From the IMG/VR virus record IMGVR_UViG_3300032086_002803, positions 1-27,024 of that record: a DNA stretch of 27,024 nt. One strand, given 5' to 3'. The stretch's first letter is position 1; each line of letters opens with the position of its first letter. Position numbers and translations under genes: made by a program. The notes under the pieces are model-generated. The model did not search any database, was not told the origin of the DNA, and saw only the letters and a list, made by a program, of their open reading frames with translations. This document shows positions 1-8,452 of this stretch, one piece after another. This DNA comes from a virus.

Positions 1-707
1 GGGAAAGGGAAGATTACAGTAAACAAATTGATAATATTAATAATTATATTAATTCGTTTGCTGATAAATTAAAAAATGATGATGCTTTAGGAGCATTAGC
101 TTATTTCGCAGAATTTTCTGGAATGAAGCCTCACGAGTTTAAGAGGGAACTTCTAAGCCAGTTAGCACCCGAAGTTGAGCGATTAAGCATGATGTCCCCT
201 GAAGAATTAAAAAATGAGGAACTACTTGCTCAAAACGAGTATCTCCTCAAACAACAAGAGTCTGCACAAGAGCAAGCCCAAAAACAGCAAGCCTTAAAGG
301 AACTGGAGATGGAGATTGCCGATGTTCAGGAAGCTCACAGTATGTCGGATGAAGAGTTTGAAAATGCTTACCAGGAATTGTTGGATTCTGAGTACGAAGG
401 AGACATTAACCCTCAAGCTGTAGCTGAGTATTATACTCATAGTATAGCTTTCTCCAGAGCGGATGATGTTTTATCTAGTATTAGTCCACAACTAGCAGAT
501 CAAGAATCAGTAGTCGAAAGCCTTCAACAGGTGATTATGGAGAACCCATCTTTTGATAACGACGACCTGAAGGAGATTGTGCAAGAGGTTTATGGTGACA
601 TGCTTGAACAAGCATCCAAAACCGTTTCTAAAAAGGCAGAGCCTAAAGAAACAAAAAAGAAGGAGTCAAGATCTAAAGAAAGTTATATAGATTTTGACGA
701 TTTATAA
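1..707 (+). CDS. Capsid scaffolding/assembly protein, 5' end outside window
   Basis: The frame is open to the left edge without a stop, and residues before the first in-window Met (codon 123) read as normal protein (D-D-A-L-G-A-L-A-Y-F-A-E-F-S-G), so the true start lies upstream of the window and the Met at 123 is internal. The visible product is strongly acidic, Glu/Gln-rich and mostly helical, with a coiled-coil stretch (roughly 20-60 residues after Met123) and a lysine-rich C-terminal tail ending D-F-D-D-L. This composition, and its position directly before the major capsid gene, matches phage scaffolding proteins (role of T7 gp9): it would template procapsid assembly and leave before DNA packaging. 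Identification rests on composition and synteny, not on a diagnostic motif. Confidence 0.75.
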   Translation, partial: EREDYSKQIDNINNYINSFADKLKNDDALGALAYFAEFSGMKPHEFKRELLSQLAPEVERLSMMSPEELKNEELLAQNEYLLKQQESAQEQAQKQQALKELEMEIADVQEAHSMSDEEFENAYQELLDSEYEGDINPQAVAEYYTHSIAFSRADDVLSSISPQLADQESVVESLQQVIMENPSFDNDDLKEIVQEVYGDMLEQASKTVSKKAEPKETKKKESRSKESYIDFDDL

Positions 708-730
708 ACTTAATTAACTAAGGAGTTAAA

Positions 731-2014
731 ATGTCTAATCAATTTAAAATGTCATTAGATGAAGTCTCAGCTCTATTTAAGATTAAGTACGAAAAGCTTT
801 CTGAGAATGTATATAACTCAGCCAACGTACTTTTAGGGCGAGTAAAAAAATCTTACAATTTTACAGGTAAAGAACTAGCTATCGCTATTCCACAATCTTT
901 TAGTGGTGGTGTTGGTTCTGGTGAATTACCTTCTTCTAACACAGCTATCTATGGAGATGCAAGAATCACTGCTAAAAAGATGTATGCTGTTGTAGAAATC
1001 GATAGAGAGACTATCAAAGCTTCTCTTTCTGACGAAGGTGCTTTTGTTAGAGCTACTAAAGAAGTAGTTCAAAAAGGTGTTGAGTCTTTTATGAGAAACC
1101 TTTCTCGTGCTCTTTTTAATGATGGATCTGGTAAACTAGGTACTTCTGTAGCTGTTGATGCTTTAGATCCTAAGGCTGCTTTATTAGCTGCTGATAGTGA
1201 CGGAAACATTGTTGTTCCTATTGCTGACATGAAAGAAGCTAACTTTGAAGAAAGAGATCTTGTAGACGTTGAAGTAAGTTCTTCTGCTTCTACTGGAGCT
1301 GGAACTACTATTAAAGGTGTAGAGATTATAGCTGTTGATCCAGATAATACTACTAGTCCTACTGTTACTTTATCTTCTAGTAAAGTTGTTTTAGGTAACT
1401 TTGAAGACGGTTCTGGTAACCTACAAGCTGCTGAAATCTACATGCAAAATTCTAAAGATGCTGACCCAGAAGGTCTTAAACTTCTTGATAAGTCTGCTTC
1501 TACAGATTCTTCTTACGGAATCAACCACGGACGTAGATGGAAAGCTGCTCAGAAACTTAACGTAGGAACAGAGATATCTACTGACTTACTTAACGAAATG
1601 ATGTTGAAAGTTAAGAAGCAGTGTGGTAAGTCTCCAAACCTTATTGTTTGTTCGTTTAAGCAGTATGAAAAAATTCTTCATATTATTGAAGACAAAGTTC
1701 AGTACAACGTAGAAACTAGAGCAGGATTAAAAACTGCAAACGGAGCACCTCTATCTTTTAGTGGTATTCAGTTTATGTCTATCGACGGACCTGTTGGGAT
1801 CTTCCCAGAGCGTTTTGTTGAAGATGACAGACTATATCTTCTAAATGATGCTCATATCCACATTCACCACAGACCAGACTTCGGTTGGTTTGATGATGAC
1901 GGAACTGTTTTCTTACGTAAAGCTTCTAGCGATGCGTACGAAGCACGTTACGGTGGATATCTTCAGATTTACATTAACCCATGTTTTCATGGTGTAATCT
2001 CTGGATTATCTTAA
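731..2014 (+). CDS. Major capsid protein
   Basis: A 427-residue protein expected to form the icosahedral shell, probably with the HK97 fold. It starts after a strong Shine-Dalgarno (AAGGAG, 720-725) and follows the scaffold gene. Helical N-terminus (about 1-45), then a segment with V-E-I-D-R-E-T-I-K-A-S and a long helix around 105-130, as in HK97-type shells. Residues about 150-260 are a beta-rich stretch that looks like an inserted domain. The C-terminal part carries G-R-R-W-K-A-A-Q-K and a helix with K-K-Q-C-G-K-S-P-N-L-I-V-C, typical of phage capsid families. Codon choice differs from its neighbours (more GCT, TCT, AAC, TTC), as expected of the most highly expressed phage gene. An intrinsic terminator follows. 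Confidence 0.9.
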   Translation: MSNQFKMSLDEVSALFKIKYEKLSENVYNSANVLLGRVKKSYNFTGKELAIAIPQSFSGGVGSGELPSSNTAIYGDARITAKKMYAVVEIDRETIKASLSDEGAFVRATKEVVQKGVESFMRNLSRALFNDGSGKLGTSVAVDALDPKAALLAADSDGNIVVPIADMKEANFEERDLVDVEVSSSASTGAGTTIKGVEIIAVDPDNTTSPTVTLSSSKVVLGNFEDGSGNLQAAEIYMQNSKDADPEGLKLLDKSASTDSSYGINHGRRWKAAQKLNVGTEISTDLLNEMMLKVKKQCGKSPNLIVCSFKQYEKILHIIEDKVQYNVETRAGLKTANGAPLSFSGIQFMSIDGPVGIFPERFVEDDRLYLLNDAHIHIHHRPDFGWFDDDGTVFLRKASSDAYEARYGGYLQIYINPCFHGVISGLS

Positions 2015-2025
2015 TCTAAAGTAAA

Positions 2026-2050
2026 AGAGCGTATTCCTCCCTGACGCTCT
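2026..2050 (+). other. Hairpin downstream of capsid gene
   Basis: The 7-bp perfect stem AGAGCGT / ACGCTCT encloses an 11-nt loop, 12 nt after the capsid stop codon and directly before the terminator hairpin. It has no T-run of its own, so it is more likely an mRNA 3'-end stabiliser or an aid to the terminator behind it than a terminator itself. Confidence 0.6.
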
Positions 2051-2083
2051 CCCCTCAGCTTCAAAAACGGCTGGGGGGTTTTT
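2051..2083 (+). terminator. Rho-independent terminator after capsid gene
   Basis: The stem CCCCTCAGC pairs with GCTGGGGGG (9 bp with one T-G pair) around a 9-10 nt A-rich loop, immediately followed by TTTTT. It is the only convincing intrinsic terminator in the rightward operon. Placed after the capsid gene it would set a high ratio of scaffold/capsid transcript to downstream tail transcript, as the T7 terminator after gene 10 does. Confidence 0.85.
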
Positions 2084-2108
2084 AGGGAGTTACTATATAG
2101 GAGTTTAA

Positions 2109-5100
2109 ATGGCATCTAATTATAAGAAAAAATTTAAGACTACCGAAACGACTAAGGCTGGCGGAGCCGAGGTTGTTAGTGATCCTATTGAACTTGGACC
2201 TCGTACAAAGAATCACATATTAACGGTAACAACAGATAATAGTCTATCCGGTACAGTAGACGTAGAAATGGAAATGAGTCCAGATGGACAAAATTGGTGT
2301 CCGGCTGTATCTCGTACAGTAAGTTCATCGGCAGCTAGTCAAACAGGCGACGTAATTGGAAACGAACAAGCTGTTAAACTTACACCAGATGCAGGTGAGT
2401 TTAAAAATAAATTTGCTAAAGGCGGTCTTAACTTTGATGTAAATGGAAACACAGTTTCTCCAGTAGGTTCTGGAGATAGAGATTTTATGCATCAACATAT
2501 TGGAACAAATAAATCATTTAATTACAGTCAGTGGTTTAAAACAAGTGAGAACCCTACTACTACATATAAGCCTGTTCTATTTAGACATGGTGGATACGAT
2601 AACTTTACAAATGCTAAAGTAATACAAACAGATAGTAATACTACAACGCAAAATTTGACTGAGCAAATAGATAGCTCAAATACAAAATATGCTCGGACAC
2701 CTGGAAATACTCCTGCTGAAGGTATGTATAGTCAAACAACTTTTACAAACAATAAAGGCTGGTTTCCTACTTATGATGATAGTACAAGATCAGGTGGAAC
2801 TGTGCATTGGTGGACTCAAACTGATTCTGCTATAAGTTTCTGGCATAAAGGAGATAAGACACAAAGTAGTCAGCAAATGATAATGTATCAATATTATCAT
2901 GATCATGGAGCTCCCTTTCACTCTACTTATGATACTTGGGAAGGTCAATTTTTTATATATTTTCAATATAATAAATTATATGTACAAAGAGCTAATAGAG
3001 ATTATCAACGATCAGGATCTTGGGGAGCAGGTGGATGGAAAAGTTTTGACGTGAGTAATGCTAATTCTACAGATTGGCATCATTATGTTATAAACATACC
3101 TCAAAATGCTAGTTTATACACAGCTATAACTAATTCTACATTATCAATAAATGCAGGAAATACTACTGTAGGGACTACTGCAACACAGGCAGGTACATAT
3201 GACCCTGATTCAGCAGCTTTAACTGTTGTAAATGCAGGTATATTATCAAGATTACCTGGTGCTAGTACCACTCCTAACACTTTTCCAAACATAGGAACTA
3301 CGCAATATACAGCAGATATAGACGAATTATCTACTTGGCGTAAGAGTCTAACTTCTCAAGAAATTTCTGAAATTTACAATTCAGGAAATTATTTTAATGT
3401 AATGGATAGTTCTTGTGCTTCTTACTTAGAAAGACATATACGATGTGGAGATGAAGCAGGTGATGGAGCTTCTCTTTATGATGCTGTATCAGGTACATCT
3501 TTCCTAGATTCTCATAATGGTACAGACGTAACTTATACACATAATGCTTCAGATCCTATATATTATCAAGGAGGAGCTAAATCAGGAAATATATTTACCA
3601 CAACATCTAATTTATCTATATCAGGCTGGTTTAAAACTACGCTAGACGCTACAGGTGTACTGTTTAGCAATACAGAAGGAGCCGTTACTGATGGATTAAA
3701 AATGGAAGTAAATGCTAGTAATATGGTACTTACTCTCATAGATAGTAGTCAAACTATTACAGCAGCAACAGATGTAAATGATGGGGAATGGCACCACTTA
3801 GTAGTAACAAAGCCTTCGGGAATTACTCCAACTATTAAAGTATATATAGACGGAAGTGAGAGTGTATCTACTACAGTAACTACTATATCTAATGATGATT
3901 TGAAAGGAGGAAATGGATTTACCTTACTAAGTGATGGACAAAACAATGCTCATAATGCAAGTCCAGCAAGTACAGATAGTTCAAAACTACAGGCTTCTAT
4001 ATCTAATTGGAGTCTACATAGTGAAGTATTAGATGCTAATGCAGTAAAGCAGCTATATAGTAACGGACACGTTCGTAATATAAAGAATTTACCAAGTGTA
4101 ACAGTCGGAACTCCTGGTACAGCACCGGCTATTGAAGCTTGGTGGCAATTAGCAGATGCTACAAATCCTGAGCAAGATCTAGTAGGCAGTAACGATTTAC
4201 TATATCAAGACGGAGCCTCAGCAGCACTTACATCTAAATTAGCAACCCCAGCCGAAACTGAAGCCACTTACGTAAATGATGCTATAAATGGTAACGCTTT
4301 TACAATGTCTCTTACCAAGTCATTTAACTTTACAACTAAGAAATGGGTAGCTACAGCAGATCAAGATACAGCACTATGTCTTTCATTTAATGGTTTTGAA
4401 GAACAAGCAGAATACTTTGCCTTATGGAAATGTTCTCAAACTATTGGAGGTCAGTCCATAGATATCTGTGATGGAGGATGGCATAATGTTATTCTATCCT
4501 ACAGAGGTAGAAATGATTTAGCTGGAGATAATGTAGATCCAGGTGATACTGTTAAGTTTGGTCCAGGTCCAGCTAACAACTTACCTTACAATTGGGCTAT
4601 ATCTTATGACGGAGAGCCTTTAACAGCTATAAAAGATGGATCTGGAGCTGATTATATCGGAGGTCTTAATACGATTGTAACAGATACTTACTCATCTACT
4701 ACTTACAATGTAGGGTTTGCTATTCAAGATAGGCACTTAAAATATGAAACTTCTAACACTGAAGAAGAATATAAGCCACATGCACAATTCTCAGCAGGTA
4801 TTCATGAGGTCGTAGGTGTTGATAATAATAATGCTTTCCAGGGATATGTTGATGAAACATCTTTTCATAGTGATACTTGGTGGGTAGACGGTCCAGGAAC
4901 TTCTGTACGACCTGCTATTTTTAATACTGAAAAACCTGCTACTCTATACGGCAGTTCTACTACGGCGGCTAATAGAGGAGAATCTACAGATGAATATCCA
5001 GCAGGTGTTCCCTATCCTTTACTAAATCCTGAAAAATTAACTTCTACAGGGCAAATTTCTGATATAGAAGGAACTAATCAATACATTAATCCAAATAGGT

Positions 5101-5510
5101 ACGATGCTTCAACGAACCCTAACGGAGGTCTAGAAGGCTGGTGGAGATGGGGAGACACTTCAGGAGACTGTGCTCAGACTATGAGAGATGTTAAAGATCA
5201 AAGTGATGGAGTAGAGCATAGACATTTAGATGCTCAGTTTATTAATACTCTTGATAAACAAACTTTAACTGCAGCAGATTCTATATTTAATGCAAATGCT
5301 ACTGCAAGTACAGGAGGAGATGTATCAGTAACTTTTCCTCCTCTCAAAATAGAAGGAATATCTTCTGGACTTAATTTAAAAAATATAAATTCACCTTTAC
5401 TTCAGTTTGTTAGAGTGAAGTGGAAAGGAGCTGGATCTGTAGATCTAGGAGAAGGAAAAGGACAGGCTACTATTAATTACACTAATAGACGAAGAAGGAG
5501 AAAAAAGTAA
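2109..5510 (+). CDS. Giant virion protein with three LamG/concanavalin-like domains
   Basis: A 1133-residue protein, probably a virion surface adhesin or decoration. Three LamG-like (concanavalin-fold) units are visible from repeated motifs: D-W-H-H (about 322), E-W-H-H (about 560) and G-W-H-N (about 790), each followed by the closing strand typical of LamG_3 domains (D-E-L-S-T-W near 405, I-S-N-W-S-L-H near 632, V-D-E-T-S-F-H near 915). Repeated linkers of the form E-x-W-W-x-x-x-D recur near 678 and 1015. Residues 25-65 (P-I-E-L-G-P ... S-P-D-G-Q-N-W) and the last ~40 residues (L-L-Q-F-V-R-V-K-W) each match part of the next gene's product, so the LamG block looks inserted in a smaller domain. 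It ends in a basic tail R-R-R-R-R-K-K. Shine-Dalgarno AGGAG at 2100-2104. LamG domains commonly bind glycans; the ligand is unknown. Confidence 0.8.
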   Translation: MASNYKKKFKTTETTKAGGAEVVSDPIELGPRTKNHILTVTTDNSLSGTVDVEMEMSPDGQNWCPAVSRTVSSSAASQTGDVIGNEQAVKLTPDAGEFKNKFAKGGLNFDVNGNTVSPVGSGDRDFMHQHIGTNKSFNYSQWFKTSENPTTTYKPVLFRHGGYDNFTNAKVIQTDSNTTTQNLTEQIDSSNTKYARTPGNTPAEGMYSQTTFTNNKGWFPTYDDSTRSGGTVHWWTQTDSAISFWHKGDKTQSSQQMIMYQYYHDHGAPFHSTYDTWEGQFFIYFQYNKLYVQRANRDYQRSGSWGAGGWKSFDVSNANSTDWHHYVINIPQNASLYTAITNSTLSINAGNTTVGTTATQAGTYDPDSAALTVVNAGILSRLPGASTTPNTFPNIGTTQYTADIDELSTWRKSLTSQEISEIYNSGNYFNVMDSSCASYLERHIRCGDEAGDGASLYDAVSGTSFLDSHNGTDVTYTHNASDPIYYQGGAKSGNIFTTTSNLSISGWFKTTLDATGVLFSNTEGAVTDGLKMEVNASNMVLTLIDSSQTITAATDVNDGEWHHLVVTKPSGITPTIKVYIDGSESVSTTVTTISNDDLKGGNGFTLLSDGQNNAHNASPASTDSSKLQASISNWSLHSEVLDANAVKQLYSNGHVRNIKNLPSVTVGTPGTAPAIEAWWQLADATNPEQDLVGSNDLLYQDGASAALTSKLATPAETEATYVNDAINGNAFTMSLTKSFNFTTKKWVATADQDTALCLSFNGFEEQAEYFALWKCSQTIGGQSIDICDGGWHNVILSYRGRNDLAGDNVDPGDTVKFGPGPANNLPYNWAISYDGEPLTAIKDGSGADYIGGLNTIVTDTYSSTTYNVGFAIQDRHLKYETSNTEEEYKPHAQFSAGIHEVVGVDNNNAFQGYVDETSFHSDTWWVDGPGTSVRPAIFNTEKPATLYGSSTTAANRGESTDEYPAGVPYPLLNPEKLTSTGQISDIEGTNQYINPNRYDASTNPNGGLEGWWRWGDTSGDCAQTMRDVKDQSDGVEHRHLDAQFINTLDKQTLTAADSIFNANATASTGGDVSVTFPPLKIEGISSGLNLKNINSPLLQFVRVKWKGAGSVDLGEGKGQATINYTNRRRRRKK

Positions 5511-5926
5511 TGGCATCTAATCACGGAATAGACTTTGTAAAAGATTTAGTTATAAGTTCAACAGCTACAGGGCTTTTTGATATAAATGGAAATAGTTTAG
5601 CTACAGCAGATATAGTAGGAACAGATAGTTATGCTTATTCTCGTCCAATAGAATTATCTCCAAAATCTATAGAACATATCTTGACAGCTACTTGTGAAGG
5701 ATGTACTATAGAAATATTATTACAAATAAGTCCTGATGGAGTAAACTGGGTAGACTGTTTATTAAGTAATGGACTAGAATGTGACTTTGTATGCACAGCA
5801 AACGCAAACGATTGTACAGTACAGCCAATAGATGTTCCCATACTACAATTTGCAAGAATTAAAATAGGTAATGCTGGTGATGTAAATGGAACTTGTACAG
5901 TTAAACTAAATTTTACGCTAAATTAG
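5510..5926 (+). CDS. Small virion protein paralogous to the ends of the LamG giant
   Basis: A 138-residue beta-rich protein whose start overlaps the previous stop (TAATG); AGAAGGAG lies just upstream within the previous gene. Both proteins begin M-A-S-N. Residues about 45-78 (R-P-I-E-L-S-P-K ... H-I-L-T-A-T ... S-P-D-G-V-N-W) match residues 25-63 of the giant protein, and residues about 108-138 (P-I-L-Q-F-A-R-I-K ... V-K-L-N-F) match its C-terminus. Seven cysteines lie in the middle (C-E-G-C, C-L, C-D-F-V-C, D-C), unusual for a phage virion protein in the reducing cytosol. Probably a minor structural or decoration protein; no family is recognised with certainty. Confidence 0.7.
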   Translation: MASNHGIDFVKDLVISSTATGLFDINGNSLATADIVGTDSYAYSRPIELSPKSIEHILTATCEGCTIEILLQISPDGVNWVDCLLSNGLECDFVCTANANDCTVQPIDVPILQFARIKIGNAGDVNGTCTVKLNFTLN

Positions 5927-5936
5927 GAGAAAATAA

Positions 5937-6752
5937 ATGGCAGTATTAACAATAACATTAGGAACTACTGATAAATTACAGTTAAAAGTTCCAGTAAAAG
6001 GAGAGACTAACTGGGCTAACTCCTTTAAAACAGAATTTGCTCAAAAGATTGTAGATCACGATCATACTGGAGTAGATGGTAAAGGATCTAAGATTGCTAC
6101 AGCAGCTTTAGAAGATTTAGCTGTAACAACTGCTAAATTAGCAAACAACGCTGTTGATTCTAGTAAAATATCTTCAGCAGTAGTAGAGGATAAATTAAGT
6201 GCTGTATCTATAGATGCCTTATCTGATGTTGACACTACTTCAACTCCACCTAGTTCGGGACAGGTTTTAAAGTGGTCCGGTAGTGCATGGACACCAGGAG
6301 CAGATTCAACCTCCGCAGGAACTACTGTTTTAGTTGTAGCAAAATTAACAAGTGGTCAAACTGATTCTGGAATTATAAAGTTTAACAGTGTTGAAATTGA
6401 TCTTGGTACTAATTATAGTGCATCAACAGGACAGTTTACTGCTCCAAGCGCAGGATACTATGAAGTTCATTGCGAAGTAGGGTTTGATGCTTATTCTCCA
6501 ACTTATATGACTGAGGCTCACCTTGATGATGCAGTACAAATTTATAAAAATAGCTCTGCTGTTTATAATCACCTTCCTTATCTTGATATAAGATATGAAG
6601 GGGTAACGCAGACATTAGTTTCTTATAATTATACTTATATAGTAAATCTAGCTCAGAATGATATAATTACAATAAGAACAAAAGATTTAACCGGATCTGT
6701 TAATGATACCCTTGCTACAGCTCCTTCTTTAGTAACTATTAAAAAATTATAA
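5937..6752 (+). CDS. Tail fibre-like protein with C-terminal C1q/TNF-like domain
   Basis: A 271-residue fibre-type protein preceded by AGGAGA. The N-terminal ~50 residues carry N-W-A-N-S-F-K-T-E-F and D-H-D-H-T-G, a fibre-attachment style seen in many podoviruses. Residues about 60-120 are a low-complexity shaft (T-T-A-K-L-A-N-N-A-V-D-S-S-K-I) and a G-Q-V-L-K-W-S-G-S-A-W-T-P strap typical of trimeric fibres. The C-terminal ~140 residues (N-Y-S-A-S-T-G-Q-F-T-A-P-S-A-G-Y-Y ... I-Y-K-N-S-S-A-V-Y) match the jelly-roll pattern of C1q-like heads. It likely trimerises and contacts the host surface; together with the two genes before it, it makes up the adhesion block. Confidence 0.75.
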   Translation: MAVLTITLGTTDKLQLKVPVKGETNWANSFKTEFAQKIVDHDHTGVDGKGSKIATAALEDLAVTTAKLANNAVDSSKISSAVVEDKLSAVSIDALSDVDTTSTPPSSGQVLKWSGSAWTPGADSTSAGTTVLVVAKLTSGQTDSGIIKFNSVEIDLGTNYSASTGQFTAPSAGYYEVHCEVGFDAYSPTYMTEAHLDDAVQIYKNSSAVYNHLPYLDIRYEGVTQTLVSYNYTYIVNLAQNDIITIRTKDLTGSVNDTLATAPSLVTIKKL

Positions 6753-6764
6753 CTAAGGTAAATT

Positions 6765-6896
6765 ATGGAATTAAATAAAAATATAAAAAAATTAATAAAG
6801 AAGGGAAGTAAAAAGTTACAGGACCTTCAAAAGAAGGCGGCTGAAAAAAAGTTAAAAAAGAGTAGAAAAGTAGCCAGTTTAGGCGTTAGAGGATAA
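6765..6896 (+). CDS. Very small basic protein (43 aa)
   Basis: A short frame starting at ATG 6765 after AAGG (6756-6759) and ending TAA, fitting exactly between the fibre gene and the next virion gene with 12 and 3 nt gaps. The product is about one third lysine (K-K-L-I-K-K-G-S-K-K-L) and predicted to be one amphipathic helix with a C-terminal S-L-G-V-R-G. The good spacing, ribosome site and lack of alternative coding support it being real. Function unknown; nucleic-acid binding inside the capsid is only a guess from charge. Confidence 0.6.
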   Translation: MELNKNIKKLIKKGSKKLQDLQKKAAEKKLKKSRKVASLGVRG

Positions 6897-6899
6897 AAT

Positions 6900-7523
6900 A
6901 TGGAGACATACTACGATAGAATGAGAAGAAAGCAAGCTCAAAGAAAAGTCATGAGTGGTATAGCTAAAGATGATTTAGTGTTAACTGATGGATCAGGTCA
7001 GCAAGTAGGTACATATCCTCAAAAAGCTAAATCTATTCAAAAACAAGCAGCTATAAAGAAAATGAAAAATAACACATCTTCTGATGTAAGCGAGGAAACT
7101 GGAATAGAGGCAGAAGACTCTATAGAAGCCGGTTTATCCACAGCTATGCAAGGAGGAAGTGTTCTAGATATTGCTAATACAGTAGGACAAGCAGCAGTAA
7201 TGAGTCAGGTTGGAGGAGCAGTTAAAGCAGGTGCAGCAGCATATAAAGCAGCCGCAGCTAAGGCAGCAGCCGCAAAAGCAGCCGGTACAACCGCCGCAGC
7301 CTCGGGAGCTGGCGCAGCAGGTTTAAAAGCAGGTGTAATGGCAGTTAACCCAGCAGTTTTAGCTGGAGCAGCCGCTATAGGTCTTGTCGCAGGAGCCTCT
7401 GCTAAAAGGAAAAGGAAAAGAATGGCTCAAGCAAGAGCTTTAGAAGAAAAATCCTTAGGTAAACAAAAAGAAGCACAAGTTTTTGGAGAATTATCTAAAT
7501 CTATAAAAGGAATGCTATCATGA
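6900..7523 (+). CDS. Ala-rich putative internal virion/ejection protein
   Basis: A 207-residue protein. The N-terminus (1-60) is basic and polar. Residues about 85-165 are a long Ala/Gly-rich stretch (A-A-A-K-A-A-A-A-K-A-A, then A-V-N-P-A-V-L-A-G-A-A-A-I-G-L-V-A) capable of inserting in a membrane, followed by a K-R-K-R-K-R patch and a helical C-terminus. This fits small podoviral ejection proteins that enter the cell envelope with the DNA (role of T7 gp14), but no family motif is visible. The stop overlaps the next start (ATGA). The Ala-coding stretch is locally richer in GCA/GCC than its surroundings. Confidence 0.55.
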   Translation: METYYDRMRRKQAQRKVMSGIAKDDLVLTDGSGQQVGTYPQKAKSIQKQAAIKKMKNNTSSDVSEETGIEAEDSIEAGLSTAMQGGSVLDIANTVGQAAVMSQVGGAVKAGAAAYKAAAAKAAAAKAAGTTAAASGAGAAGLKAGVMAVNPAVLAGAAAIGLVAGASAKRKRKRMAQARALEEKSLGKQKEAQVFGELSKSIKGMLS

Positions 7524-8452
7524 GATCAGTAGAAAGATTAATAAACCAAATTAGGAAACAAACTGAAAATGAAGAATTCTCTGATTTCACTGGCATAGGA
7601 GATCAAGAATTTATCCAGTACCTAAATGACGCTCAATACAATTTACAGGCTCTAATAGTACAGCAACATCCTAGAGTATTTATTGAAGAAGTTATTATAG
7701 ATGCTGTTCAAGGTCAAGAAAAATATGCTTTACCTAGCGACTGTTTTTTAAAAAATAAAGTACATAATGTAGAGTTCTCATCAACAGGAGATGAGGACGA
7801 TTACTACGTTTTAGAAGAAGATACATTAAAAAGAAGAAATCCAGGTGTAAGTGGATCTCCAGCTAAATATATTAGATTATCTGGACAGGTTCTATTAGCT
7901 CCTGCTCCACAAAGTACTGGTAAAATTAGAATAAATTATGTGAGACGTTTAAAAGAATTAGATAAGAAAGCTGCGAAGGTAGGATCAGATACAGTTATAG
8001 ATTCTTCAAATAGTTTTACTATACCTTTAACAAGTGATTCTACCATAAGTACAAATTTAGATTCTTTAAATGAACATGATTTTATATGTGTAGTAGATAA
8101 AGAAGGTAACACTCTAGTTAAAAATATTGAGATAACTGATGTAGATACCTCTCTAATAACATGTACAGCTCACACTATAGAATCAGGAGAAGTTAGTACG
8201 ATTCCTGAAGGATCTATCATAGTAGGAGGTAAGGATACTACTACTCATAGTGAGCTTGATATTTCAGTAGAAAGATACTTAATTTCTTACTGTGCATGGA
8301 AAATATTAAAAAGAGATTCCAGTGTAGACAGTATGGAAGCTATACAAGAACTACAAGCAATGGCACAAGAGATAGTTAAAAGTTATGCCATGGTTAGCGA
8401 TGATGTTCAATACATACCTCAGCTTAATAGTTGGGAAGATTGGAGTAATTAA
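7520..8452 (+). CDS. Tail tubular protein A (gp11-like adaptor), with inserted beta domain
   Basis: A 310-residue protein matching the gp11 family that joins portal to tail nozzle: the N-terminal helices (I-N-Q-I-R-K-Q-T, then I-G-D-Q-E-F-I-Q-Y-L-N-D-A-Q) and the segment P-A-K-Y-I-R-L-S-G-Q-V-L-L-A-P-A-P are characteristic, followed by R-I-N-Y-V-R-R-L. The C-terminal helices resume at E-L-D-I-S-V-E-R-Y-L-I-S-Y-C-A-W-K. Between them, about residues 154-238 are a beta-rich insertion with no counterpart in the ~196-residue T7 protein. It is followed with start/stop overlap by the gp12-like gene, the canonical order. Confidence 0.85.
   Translation: MRSVERLINQIRKQTENEEFSDFTGIGDQEFIQYLNDAQYNLQALIVQQHPRVFIEEVIIDAVQGQEKYALPSDCFLKNKVHNVEFSSTGDEDDYYVLEEDTLKRRNPGVSGSPAKYIRLSGQVLLAPAPQSTGKIRINYVRRLKELDKKAAKVGSDTVIDSSNSFTIPLTSDSTISTNLDSLNEHDFICVVDKEGNTLVKNIEITDVDTSLITCTAHTIESGEVSTIPEGSIIVGGKDTTTHSELDISVERYLISYCAWKILKRDSSVDSMEAIQELQAMAQEIVKSYAMVSDDVQYIPQLNSWEDWSN

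Noticed and set aside
123-125. Met 123 as start of the scaffold gene
   Set aside because: The frame is open to the window edge with protein-like sequence before it and there is no Shine-Dalgarno.
2085-2104. T7-like RNA polymerase promoter (TTACTATATAGGAG before 2109)
   Set aside because: Resembles CACTATAGG only partly, the GGAG is the ribosome site of the next gene, and no consistent copies were found at other operon starts.
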